This document shows positions 25,436 through 33,544 of a DNA stretch of 64,000 nucleotides, in pieces. A model generated the notes under the pieces. That model did not search any database. It saw only the letters and a program-made list of their open reading frames with translations, and was not told where the DNA came from. Source of the stretch: Speluncibacter jeojiensis (lineage in GTDB: Bacteria > Actinomycetota > Actinomycetes > Mycobacteriales > Mycobacteriaceae); the NCBI RefSeq assembly GCF_029589495.1, contig NZ_JAAIVF010000002.1:434001-498000 (forward strand), in the 5' to 3' direction. Made by a program: the position numbers and the translations under genes. The stretch's first letter is position 1; every line of letters begins with the position of its first letter.

Positions 25436-26881
25436 ATGCACTCGCCGCGACCCTCCGCTTCCCCGAACTCCAGTCCCGCTCAGCCCCAATGGAATCCGCA
25501 GCAGTCCAGCCCGATGCCCTCGCATCGCTATCTCCCCGCCTGGGACCGGGTGGACGTACCACTGGTCGACCGCGACTGGCCGACGCACCGGACCACCTCC
25601 GCGCCGCTGTGGGTTCCGGTGGATCTTCGCGACGGAAACCAGGCCCTCGCCGAGCCGATGGATCCGGAACGTAAGCGCCGGTTCTTCGAGCTGATGATCA
25701 CCATGGGCTACAAGGAGATCGAGGTCGGCTATCCCTCCGCCAGCCAGGCCGACTTCGACTTCGTCCGCGACCTGGTGCGTCTGGACCTGATCCCCGACGA
25801 CGTCACCATCGTGGTGTTCACCCCCGCGCGTGCGGAACTGATCGCCCGCACCTTCGAGGCGGTCGAGGGGGTGCGCAAGGCGGTCGTGCACATGTACACG
25901 GCCACCGCGCCCACGTGGCGTGACGTCGTCCTGGGCTACGACCGGAACAGCCTGCGGCACATGATCTTCGAGGCAGCGTGCGACATCCTCCACCGCGGCG
26001 GCGACCGTCCCGGGATCCGTTTCGAGTTCTCACCCGAGGTGTTCGTCCTGACCGAGCCGGACTACGCGATCGAGGTGTGCAACGGGCTGACCGAGCTGTG
26101 GCAGGCGTGCCCGGACCGCCCGGTGGTCCACAACCTGCCGGCCACGGTGGAGATCGCGACGCCGAACCTCTACGCCGACCAGATCGAGTACATGCACAAG
26201 AACCTGGACCGCCGGGAGTCGGTGATCCTGTCGGTACACCCGCACAACGACCGCGGGACCGGCGTCGCGTGCGCGGAGCTGGCGGTGCTCGCGGGCGCGC
26301 AACGCGTGGAGGGGTGCCTGTTCGGCAACGGTGAGCGCACCGGCAACGTCGACCTGGTCACGCTCGGACTGAACCTGCACGCCCAGGGGGTCGATCCGAT
26401 GATCGACTTCACCCACCTCGACGATGTCAAAGCCGTTGTCGAGTACTGCAATCGGATCGAGGTGCATCCTCGGCACCCTTACGCGGGGTCGCTGGTGTAC
26501 ACCGCGTTCTCCGGCACCCACCAGGATGCGATCAAGAAGGGCTTCGCCCACCATCGCGCCGCCGCGGAGCGTGCCGGTCGCGATCCTTCCGAGATGCCCT
26601 GGGCCGTACCGTACCTGCCGATCGACCCCGCAGATGTCGGTCGCGACTACACCGCAGTCGTCCGGGTCAACAGCCAGTCCGGCAAGGGCGGGGTCGCGTA
26701 CCTGCTGGAAACCGAATACGGGGTGACACTGCCGCGCGAGGTGCAGGTCGCCCTGGCCCGCAAGGTCCAGCAGATCGCCGACGTCACCGGACGGGAGCTG
26801 ACCGTGGCCCAGCTGTGGGACGTGCTGTGCACGCACTTCCCGGAGCACGCACACAGTCGCGCCGCCGACGCGGTCAGGTGA
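25436..26881 (+). CDS. leuA: 2-isopropylmalate synthase without the leucine-sensing domain
   Basis: 481 residues from ATG 25436, preceded by CCAGGAG. The catalytic TIM barrel is complete: [20 protein letters not shown], the metal site HPHNDRGTG with His268 and His270, [14 protein letters not shown], and [13 protein letters not shown]. It joins acetyl-CoA to 2-oxoisovalerate. The protein ends at about the linker ([20 protein letters not shown]), lacking the roughly 130-residue C-terminal regulatory domain present in the 600-plus-residue actinobacterial LeuA. It should not be leucine-inhibited. It could also serve a related acyl-CoA/2-oxoacid condensation. The divergent FCD regulator is an unusual companion for a leucine gene. 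Confidence 0.82.
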   Translation: MHSPRPSASPNSSPAQPQWNPQQSSPMPSHRYLPAWDRVDVPLVDRDWPTHRTTSAPLWVPVDLRDGNQALAEPMDPERKRRFFELMITMGYKEIEVGYPSASQADFDFVRDLVRLDLIPDDVTIVVFTPARAELIARTFEAVEGVRKAVVHMYTATAPTWRDVVLGYDRNSLRHMIFEAACDILHRGGDRPGIRFEFSPEVFVLTEPDYAIEVCNGLTELWQACPDRPVVHNLPATVEIATPNLYADQIEYMHKNLDRRESVILSVHPHNDRGTGVACAELAVLAGAQRVEGCLFGNGERTGNVDLVTLGLNLHAQGVDPMIDFTHLDDVKAVVEYCNRIEVHPRHPYAGSLVYTAFSGTHQDAIKKGFAHHRAAAERAGRDPSEMPWAVPYLPIDPADVGRDYTAVVRVNSQSGKGGVAYLLETEYGVTLPREVQVALARKVQQIADVTGRELTVAQLWDVLCTHFPEHAHSRAADAVR

Positions 26882-27392
26882 TCATCAATCCGGTGTGCAT
26901 CACGGTCAGGTCGATGTCGAGCTCGTCGAGTTGTCCGGCCATGACAGTGGTCGTCAACTGCGTCAGGTAGACGCCGCCGCGACCCTCGTACACGATCGTG
27001 CGGGTCGCGGCGGCAAGGTGCCAGTCGCCCACCGTGTAGGTGCCACGGAGAAACATCGAGGGGTGGCCATTCCACGCACCTGTTCCTGTTTCAAAGCCCA
27101 CCCAGGAAGGCAGGTCATGTGCATCCCGGTAGACGTGATCGAGCAGTTCGGCAGCGTCGAACGCACCCAGCAGCTTCCCCTGCAGCACAACAGCGTCAGG
27201 GCACCATCCATCGGATATGCGGTCCTGGTATGCAAGCACCAGCGACGCGGACGGGAAGGCTTCGTCCGGAAGCATCTCCCACCCGGGAAGCTGAGGAATT
27301 GACACGCCTGGGTGCGCGGGATCGCCGCGACCGCACGGCAAACACACAACGCCCCGCTCGTTGAGGTATCCGACAACTCGGTGTCCAGTCAC
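26874..27392 (-). CDS. LpqN/LpqT-like protein of ESX module 2
   Basis: 172 residues from GTG 27392, which overlaps the stop of the upstream gene (TAGTGA). The pattern ([40 protein letters not shown] then [40 protein letters not shown] then [20 protein letters not shown]) resembles the LpqN/LpqT family of mycobacterial envelope proteins. No signal peptide or lipobox is present with this start, unlike typical LpqN. It is last in the ESX module 2 operon. Its 3' end overlaps leuA by eight bases. Confidence 0.6.
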   Translation of the reverse strand: MTGHRVVGYLNERGVVCLPCGRGDPAHPGVSIPQLPGWEMLPDEAFPSASLVLAYQDRISDGWCPDAVVLQGKLLGAFDAAELLDHVYRDAHDLPSWVGFETGTGAWNGHPSMFLRGTYTVGDWHLAAATRTIVYEGRGGVYLTQLTTTVMAGQLDELDIDLTVMHTGLMIT

Positions 27393-28345
27393 TATGCCCG
27401 GCCTCGATTCCCGCTCTCTCCGGCCGCTCGGCCCATCTCTCGAGCAATTGCCCACCGCTCTCGCAGCGGTATCGGTGCGAGCAGTGTCGCGGCCTCCGCT
27501 TCAGCAAGCAGACAGCGGTCGTCAGGATTTGCCGCCATGTGCTGGACTAGAACGAAGAGGGCATTGGGTTCGGCAGTCAAGTTGGCCGGAAGGATTCTCA
27601 GGGACCGGTCGGCGTCGATCCGGATCATCGGGTCATCCGTGACACCCAAGTTGGTGCGGACCCTGAAAACGTCCGACCACACCCGCGTCACGTCGTCCCA
27701 TTTGACGACCGTGTCAATGGACTTCCGAGACAATCGACAGCGCACCCACGCGATTCCAGAAGGCGAAAGAAAAATCCACAGTGTTCCCTGCGCTGCAATC
27801 CAAATCAATGCTCCGGCAAGTACAACTCCGACCAAGCCCATAATGTTCGCAGTTGCGTCGCTCCGTGCCCGGTCAGGCATGAGCGCGATCCGGTTTGTAT
27901 GCCAGAGCACGAACCCCAACACGGTATAGACGGCCGTCACTGCGATGAATACCTCCGCCGCTCGAGCGAAGGCACGGCTCGCCGGTATCTCGATTCCTCT
28001 TTCTCCGGCGTCGACGACGCGGATACGGTGCGCCAACGAATGCCGGCGAAAAGGCCCGACGGATAAGTAGGCACTCCCAGCACACAGGGTGGAAACTGTC
28101 AGCGCGGCACCCACCAGGAAGATTCCGACATCCCCGACGCCGAATGCCAAGACCACATTCGTCACGCCGACGAAGAGCACACCCAAGCCAAGAATCAGAA
28201 GAGGAACCGTCGACCAGGAAAGCCGCTGGGGCCATGTCGGCGTCTGCATCACGTCCAACAGACGTGATTGGAGGGCTTCTAGCGCAGACTTCTGCACAGG
28301 AGCACCAGTGTCCGGCGAATCCCCTCCAATGACATATTGATTCAC
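27392..28345 (-). CDS. Polytopic membrane protein with PH-like domain, candidate immunity protein
   Basis: 317 residues from GTG 28345, chosen because GGGAGG lies five bases upstream; longer in-frame starts run into the preceding gene. About four membrane segments are visible: PLLILGLGVLFVGVTNVVLA, IFLVGAALTVSTLCAGSAYL, VFIAVTAVYTVLGFVLWH and IMGLVGVVLAGALIWIAAQG. They are followed by a bacterial PH-like domain (TLWIFLSPSGIAWVRCRLSR then TVVKWDDVTRVWSDVFRVR). It follows the glycine-zipper effector gene by 49 bases. By analogy with membrane immunity proteins of type VII toxins it could protect the producer; that is inference. Confidence 0.6.
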   Translation of the reverse strand: MNQYVIGGDSPDTGAPVQKSALEALQSRLLDVMQTPTWPQRLSWSTVPLLILGLGVLFVGVTNVVLAFGVGDVGIFLVGAALTVSTLCAGSAYLSVGPFRRHSLAHRIRVVDAGERGIEIPASRAFARAAEVFIAVTAVYTVLGFVLWHTNRIALMPDRARSDATANIMGLVGVVLAGALIWIAAQGTLWIFLSPSGIAWVRCRLSRKSIDTVVKWDDVTRVWSDVFRVRTNLGVTDDPMIRIDADRSLRILPANLTAEPNALFVLVQHMAANPDDRCLLAEAEAATLLAPIPLRERWAIAREMGRAAGESGNRGRA

Positions 28346-28394
28346 ATCACCCTCCCGCTCTACTGAATACAACCTGTCGACGGCGTTGCCCTCG

Positions 28395-29426
28395 TCAGTT
28401 CGAAGTCGCATTCCATATCGCCAGTGCGCCTTTAGAACCGAAGTACGTGGCGACCCCACCGGCGAGGGCGCCGACAACGAGGCCCACAGCGGTTCCGGCA
28501 CCCGGCACCACACTGCCGGCGGCGGCACCCAACTCAGCTCCGGCTTCGATTCCTGGAGCCGCAGCAACTCGGGCGAGAATCGCGTCCGCCAGCCAGGAGC
28601 CGCCAACACCGACAGCCGTCCCAGCACTCTCCGTCACCACGGCCTTCGTCGGACTCATTCCACCCTTGATGTCGTCCGAAATCGCGGGCACGGTCCCGAG
28701 GATCGCGCCGAATGCCCCGAATCCCCTGGAGATTCCCTTCGTGATCCCGTCGGTCGCGCCATCGAAGCCCCGGCGCACCGCGTCGTTCATCGCGCCCGTG
28801 ACCGCTGCCGCAGAGGTCGCGGGAACGTCCACGCTCCAACTGAAGTCGTCACCGTTCTTGACGACCTTGCCCGGCTCAGCCGCTGCCGCTGCGTCACTCA
28901 GTTGCCCGACGGCCGACCGGACGACGCTACCCGTGTGATCCGCCGCGTCCGTCGCTTGCCGCAACAGATCACGAACTGCGGCGGTCAGTTCCAGTGCCTC
29001 AGCCTTCAGAGCGGCGGCTGTCGGCTCGTCTACTCCCACCATCAGAGCAGTGGCGTCCACGGCGCCATCGTCGGCAACTCGGAATCCACGTGACTGAGCG
29101 GCGTCGACCTGCCCGAGCAGTGCTTGCCGCGCCGAGTGCAGTGCCGATGTACCCGAGCCGATCGCCTCGCCCACTTCCGACAGTGCCTTACTGATGCGAC
29201 CACTGAGTCGAACTTCCTCGTCGATCCGATCCGTTGCCGCGGCCGCAGCCGTCCCGTGCCACGTCTCGTCCAACGCGCCTTGATCGGATCGAAGACCTTT
29301 CAATTGCTCGTCCACCCGGTCGACAAGCCCCGCTATCGCCGTCGAGGCGGCAGCCAACTCGTCCGGTTGCCACGCCCGGACATCGGCCACGGTCAGCGGC
29401 ATGAGACAGATGCCGATTTCGGTCAC
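28395..29426 (-). CDS. WXG-domain protein with glycine-zipper C-terminus, candidate ESX toxin
   Basis: 343 residues from GTG 29426 (overlapping the previous TGA as GTGA); ATG 29402 is an alternative. Residues 1-190 match the N-terminal domain of the hydrolase at 3680-5497: RAWQP, W-x-G (ETWHGTAA) and SRGFRVADDGAV. The C-terminal half is rich in Gly/Ala with repeated small-residue spacing (GTAVGVGGSWLADAILARVA; AAAGSVVPGAGTAVGLVVGA then LAGGVATYFGSKG). This forms a glycine-zipper hairpin like those of membrane-inserting toxins. No enzyme motif is present. A type VII exported membrane-active effector is the best inference. Confidence 0.65.
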   Translation of the reverse strand: MTEIGICLMPLTVADVRAWQPDELAAASTAIAGLVDRVDEQLKGLRSDQGALDETWHGTAAAAATDRIDEEVRLSGRISKALSEVGEAIGSGTSALHSARQALLGQVDAAQSRGFRVADDGAVDATALMVGVDEPTAAALKAEALELTAAVRDLLRQATDAADHTGSVVRSAVGQLSDAAAAAEPGKVVKNGDDFSWSVDVPATSAAAVTGAMNDAVRRGFDGATDGITKGISRGFGAFGAILGTVPAISDDIKGGMSPTKAVVTESAGTAVGVGGSWLADAILARVAAAPGIEAGAELGAAAGSVVPGAGTAVGLVVGALAGGVATYFGSKGALAIWNATSN

Positions 29427-29716
29427 CTTCCGGACCCCATTGCCTTCAGCATCCCTGCGAAGTCCGTATCGGTCACCCGATAGTCCTGCGCGGTCCCCTT
29501 CGCGAGTTGCGAGACGCAGGTCAAGCGGAGACACACGTGACGCACCGCGGTCAGCGTCGCCTCGAGCGCCTCACGACCGACCCCGGCGATCTCGGTGCCC
29601 GGTACCGCACCCTGAGTCGGAGCGAAGGGCCCGGCCAGATCCAACTCAGCCAACATCTCGGCTCGCTGCGCCGTCGAGTCGGAGAATCGCCGCAACACAG
29701 CGGGATCGACGTCCAC
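29423..29716 (-). CDS. EspC-like ESX small protein of module 2
   Basis: 97 residues from GTG 29716. It is all-helical (VDVDPAVLRRFSDSTAQRAE; GREALEATLTAVRHVCLRLT) and ends DFAGMLKAMGSGR. Size, start pattern (x-VDxxxLRR) and position match the EspC-like protein at 3372-3683. It carries two close Cys residues (VCLRLTCVSQ), unusual in this group. It is coupled by GTGA overlap to the glycine-zipper protein, its probable secretion partner. Confidence 0.7.
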   Translation of the reverse strand: MDVDPAVLRRFSDSTAQRAEMLAELDLAGPFAPTQGAVPGTEIAGVGREALEATLTAVRHVCLRLTCVSQLAKGTAQDYRVTDTDFAGMLKAMGSGR

Positions 29717-29990
29717 CCTGCCCCCTGCTAGTTCGCCGTGATGTCACGGCCCCGCCCCTGGTCGCCGGAACGGTATCACCGCAGCGCATCGCTCCTTGTT
29801 CGTCATGCCCCACCCCGTGTTGACTCACCGGAGCGAGCCGAGAACGCTGGCGCACGGCGTCGAGTCCGCAGATGCATCGAATCGAGCAGATTGCGCGAGG
29901 GGTGGCCCCATGTGCCGAACACGGTTCCGCGGTTCTCCGCGGCGAAATATCTCACAGCCCGTGCTGTCGATCGTCCGCTAGCTTGGGCAT

Positions 29991-31553
29991 ATGCGATGGC
30001 AAGCACGCCGGACGCGGGTGATCAGACGATCGCCCCTGGCGCGCTATGCCGTCGGCATGGTGCTGGCCAACATGGTCGGCGCTGTCGTGGTGTTCACCCT
30101 GTTGCGGTTTGTGCTGCCGCTGCCGGGTGCGGACCAGCTCGCGGTGCTCTCGCGGCTGAACTACATCGTCTTCGCGGCATACATGCCGGTCGCGTTGGCG
30201 CTCGGCGCCACCTTCGGGACGTTGGTGGGCCGGCCGGTGGTCACCTGGCTCACCCGGGGCGGGTCCCCCGACCCGCGCGAACATCGTGCGGCGCTGCGTC
30301 AGCCGATCCGCCAGGTGTGGGTGCAGGCGGGCCTGTGGGCGGTCGGGGTGGTGCTGTTCACCGCGATCAACGTACGCGGCGGCGAGGACCTGATGATGAC
30401 GATCGCCATCACCGTCGTCCTCGGCGGCGCCGCCGCCTGCTCGATCGTCTACGTGATCGGTGAGCGGGTGCTGCGGCCGATCACCGCGCGGGCGATGGCG
30501 GCACACGTCCCGCGATCCGACACCGCACCGGGCATCACCCTGCGCATCCTGCTGATCTGGGCGCTGAGCACCGCGATCCCGGTGTTCGGCATCGGCCTGA
30601 TCGCGCTCGCGAAGCTGACCGGTCACGTGCTGCCGGTCAGCGGCCAGATCGCGGCGTCGGCACTGACACTCGCCGTCATCGCGCTGGTGGTGGGTCTGGT
30701 CGGCATGACCGTCGTGGCGCGCTCGATCTCCGACCCGGTCCGCTCGGTCAGCCAGGCGATGGAGCAGGTCGAGCACGGGAACACCGACACCTCGGTCTCG
30801 GTGTACGACGGCTCGGAGATCGGCCAGTTGCAGACCGGCTTCAACCGGATGGTCAAGGGTCTGGCCGAACGCGAACAACTGAAGGATCTGCTGGTCAAGC
30901 ACGTCGGCGAGGACGTGGCCCGCAAGGCCGTGCAGCACGGCACCGAGCTCGGCGGGATCGTGCGCGAGGTGGCGGTGCTGTTCGTCGACATCATCGGCTC
31001 GACCCGGCTGGCGGAGACGCGACCGCCCGGCGAGGTGGTCGGCCGGCTCAACGAGTTCTTCGCGATCGTCGTGGACGTCGTCGGTGCCCACGGCGGGTTC
31101 GTCAACAAGTTCGAGGGCGACGCCGCGCTGGCGATCTTCGGAGCGCCGCAGGACGCCGAGGATGCCGCGGGGTCCGCACTGGCCGCGGCGCGTGAGTTGC
31201 GCGCGCGGGTCAAGGAGTCCGGCCGGGTGGACGTTGGCATCGGGGTCTCCTCGGGCCCGGCGGTCGCCGGGAACGTCGGCGCCGCCGAGCGGTTCGAGTA
31301 CACGGTCATCGGCGACCCGGTCAACGAGGCCGCTCGGCTGACCGAGTTGGCGAAGCGTCGCCGCTCACGGGTGCTCAGCACCGACCGGACCGTCGCGGCG
31401 GCGGGCGAGTCCGAGGCCGAGCACTGGCGGTTGGCCGATCGGGTCACATTGCGCGGCCGCAGCACCCGTACCCGGCTGGCCGAGCCGGTCAGGGTGGACG
31501 ACGACGAGCCGCGGCCCACCTGGCAGCGACTGCTGGCGCCGACCCGCACGTGA
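29991..31553 (+). CDS. Membrane-bound adenylate cyclase with HAMP domain (paralogue)
   Basis: 520 residues with six N-terminal membrane segments (YAVGMVLANMVGAVVVFTLL and others), a HAMP linker (ISDPVRSVSQAMEQVEHGNT then VYDGSEIGQLQTGFNRMVKG) and a class III cyclase domain. Metal-binding Asp residues are in VLFVDIIGSTRLAE and FEGDAALAIFGAP, and Asn/Arg in GDPVNEAARL. It is clearly homologous along its length to the protein at 16372-17883. It differs in the sensory membrane part, which suggests a different input. It is divergent from ESX module 2 and upstream of the YceI gene. Confidence 0.9.
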   Translation: MRWQARRTRVIRRSPLARYAVGMVLANMVGAVVVFTLLRFVLPLPGADQLAVLSRLNYIVFAAYMPVALALGATFGTLVGRPVVTWLTRGGSPDPREHRAALRQPIRQVWVQAGLWAVGVVLFTAINVRGGEDLMMTIAITVVLGGAAACSIVYVIGERVLRPITARAMAAHVPRSDTAPGITLRILLIWALSTAIPVFGIGLIALAKLTGHVLPVSGQIAASALTLAVIALVVGLVGMTVVARSISDPVRSVSQAMEQVEHGNTDTSVSVYDGSEIGQLQTGFNRMVKGLAEREQLKDLLVKHVGEDVARKAVQHGTELGGIVREVAVLFVDIIGSTRLAETRPPGEVVGRLNEFFAIVVDVVGAHGGFVNKFEGDAALAIFGAPQDAEDAAGSALAAARELRARVKESGRVDVGIGVSSGPAVAGNVGAAERFEYTVIGDPVNEAARLTELAKRRRSRVLSTDRTVAAAGESEAEHWRLADRVTLRGRSTRTRLAEPVRVDDDEPRPTWQRLLAPTRT

Positions 31554-31597
31554 GCTGAGTCACATCGGGAATCTTCCACGACACCCGTGCGCTAATA

Positions 31598-31615
31598 TTG
31601 TTGAAAGTTCAACCA
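31598..31615. promoter_or_regulatory. RosR/MarR-type operator before yceI
   Basis: TTGTTGA-AAGT-TCAACCA directly follows a -10-like TAATAT (31593-31598). It matches the TTGTTGA-N4-TCAAC form I recall for the redox-sensing MarR protein RosR of Corynebacterium. A similar site precedes the pirin gene at 58825. Confidence 0.6.
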
Positions 31616-31635
31616 ATGACCAACCTGGAGGCGCC

Positions 31636-32187
31636 ATGACCATCGCACTTGCACCCAACGGACTGACCGCCGGCACCTGGGCCATCGACACCGCCCACTC
31701 CTCCGTCGGATTCGCGGTGCGCCACCTCATGGTGAGCAAGGTGCGCGGCACCTTCACCGAGTTCAGCGGCCAGATCACCATCGCCGAGGACGGCTCCCCC
31801 GCCGTCGAGGCCGAGATCAAGGTCGACTCGATCAACACCCAGAACGAGCAGCGCGACCAGCACATCCGCTCGGCCGACTTCTTCGACGTCGAGCAATTCC
31901 CGACCGCGACCTTCACGTCGACCTCGGTACACGCCAAGGGCGACGATTACGTGCTCGTCGGCGACTTCACCCTGCGCGGCGTGACCAAGCAGGTGGAGAT
32001 GGACCTCGAATTCAACGGCGTGAACCCCGGCATGGGCCACGGCCCGGTGGCCGGATTCGAGGCCCGGACCGTGCTGAACCGCAAGGACTTCGGCATCTCG
32101 ATCGAGATGCCGCTCGAGGGTGGCGGCGCGGTTGTCGGCGACAAGATCACCATCACGCTCGAGATCGAGGCCGGCCTCCAGGCCTGA
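31636..32187 (+). CDS. YceI-family isoprenoid/lipid-binding protein
   Basis: 183 residues with the YceI lipocalin-like beta-barrel pattern: GTWAIDTAHSSVGFAVRHLM at the start, FTEFSGQITIAEDG, INTQNEQRDQHIRSADFFDV, and FTLRGVTKQVEMDLEF. It starts after CCTGGAGGCGCC. No signal peptide is seen, so it is cytoplasmic here. The family binds polyisoprenoid chains and is often induced by stress. The RosR-like dyad overlapping its promoter suggests redox-responsive repression. Confidence 0.88.
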   Translation: MTIALAPNGLTAGTWAIDTAHSSVGFAVRHLMVSKVRGTFTEFSGQITIAEDGSPAVEAEIKVDSINTQNEQRDQHIRSADFFDVEQFPTATFTSTSVHAKGDDYVLVGDFTLRGVTKQVEMDLEFNGVNPGMGHGPVAGFEARTVLNRKDFGISIEMPLEGGGAVVGDKITITLEIEAGLQA

Positions 32188-32217
32188 CCCGACCAGCCGG
32201 ATCCCGTCCGGCGACGG

Positions 32218-32256
32218 CGGCGGCGGTGCACCGATGCCCCTGGTGCACCGCCGCCG
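32218..32256. terminator. Bidirectional hairpin between yceI and alcohol dehydrogenase genes
   Basis: CGGCGGCGGTGCACC (32218-32232) pairs perfectly with GGTGCACCGCCGCCG (32242-32256), followed by TTCT, between two converging genes. Confidence 0.75.
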
Positions 32257-32267
32257 TTCTGCGTTCG

Positions 32268-33386
32268 TCAGTCGAACAGCACGACGCCGCGCAGGTTCTT
32301 GCCGGCGTGCATGTCGTCGAAGCCCTGCGCGACCTCGTCGAGCCGGTACGTGTTGGTGACCAGTCCGTCGAGCTCGAGCTTGCCGCTGGTGTAGAGGTCG
32401 ATCATCCACGGGATGTCCGCGCTCGGGCTCGACTCGCCGAACAGTGATCCCTGAATCCGCTTCTGGTACAACACCAGTTCGAGCAGGCTGACCGGCAACC
32501 CGACCTCGTCCATTCGCCCGAGCCCGGTCACCACACAGGTCCCGGCCTTGCGGATCGACGAGAACGCCTGCGCCACATGCTCACCGGTCGTCACGCCGAC
32601 CGTGACGATCGCCGAGTCCGCCCCCTGACCGTTGGTCAGCGAGCGGGCGATCTCGGCCGCCTCGTCGATTGTCGAGACCGCATGGGTGGCACCGAACTTC
32701 AGCGCGCTGTCCTGCTTGAACGGCACCGGGTCCACCGCGATGATGTGCGCAGCCCCGGCGTGCGCGGCGCCCTGCACCGCGTTGATGCCGATTCCGCCGA
32801 TACCCATGACGATCACGGTCTGACCCGGGTACACCTGCGCCGAGTTCACCGCCGCACCCCAGCCGGTGCCCACCCCGCAGCCGAGCAGGCAGAGCCGGTC
32901 GAGCGGCAGCGCCGGGTCGACCTTGACCGCGTTGTCGACGTGGACGGTCGTGTACTCGCTGAACGTGGAGATGCCGCAGGTCTGGGCGACCGGTTCGCCG
33001 TCGAGCGAGAGCCGGTGGGTGCCAGGCTCGTCCGGCCGGCCGCCGGTCATGATCGCGGCGCCGCGGTCGCAGAGATTCTGCATGCCGTGCGCGCACCAGC
33101 GGCACCTGCCGCACCCGGCCAGGAAGGAGAACACCACATGGTCGCCCTCCTGCCAGCCGAGCGTGTGCGGACCGACCGCGACGACCACGCCGGCGCCCTC
33201 GTGACCGCCGCAGATCGGATAGTGGCCGACCGCGTGGTCGCCGCGGGCGATGTGATCGTCGGAGTGGCACAGTCCCGACGCGACCATCTTGACCGTGATC
33301 TCGTTCTGCCGGGGTTCGTCGAGATCGAGCTCGACCACCTCGAAGCGTCCGGGGGCCTCGCGGATGATGGCGGCGCGGGTCTTCAT
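32268..33386 (-). CDS. NDMA-dependent zinc alcohol dehydrogenase
   Basis: 372 residues of the medium-chain zinc dehydrogenase family. Catalytic zinc ligands are in SGLCHSDDH and GGHEGAG, structural-zinc Cys in LAGCGRCRWCAHGMQNLC, and the Rossmann motif is VMGIGGIGINAVQGAAHAGA. The start MKTRAAIIREAPGRFEVVEL and LLGCGVGTGWGAAVN match the actinobacterial group that uses tightly bound NAD and artificial acceptors such as NDMA, often coupled to mycofactocin. It oxidises primary alcohols to aldehydes. The divergent aldehyde dehydrogenase could take the product. Confidence 0.85.
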   Translation of the reverse strand: MKTRAAIIREAPGRFEVVELDLDEPRQNEITVKMVASGLCHSDDHIARGDHAVGHYPICGGHEGAGVVVAVGPHTLGWQEGDHVVFSFLAGCGRCRWCAHGMQNLCDRGAAIMTGGRPDEPGTHRLSLDGEPVAQTCGISTFSEYTTVHVDNAVKVDPALPLDRLCLLGCGVGTGWGAAVNSAQVYPGQTVIVMGIGGIGINAVQGAAHAGAAHIIAVDPVPFKQDSALKFGATHAVSTIDEAAEIARSLTNGQGADSAIVTVGVTTGEHVAQAFSSIRKAGTCVVTGLGRMDEVGLPVSLLELVLYQKRIQGSLFGESSPSADIPWMIDLYTSGKLELDGLVTNTYRLDEVAQGFDDMHAGKNLRGVVLFD

Positions 33387-33544
33387 GGGTCCTCCTCAGG
33401 GGCGCACGGTTTCGCTCGGGTCTACCCGCACGGGCAGCCGCGGCCGAGGTGACGTCCCGCTCAGCAAGATCAGAACGTGTCGGCCATCACACCCGGCGGC
33501 TAGCGTCTCCCATCGAACATCGGGGACGACAACAGGGAGTGATC

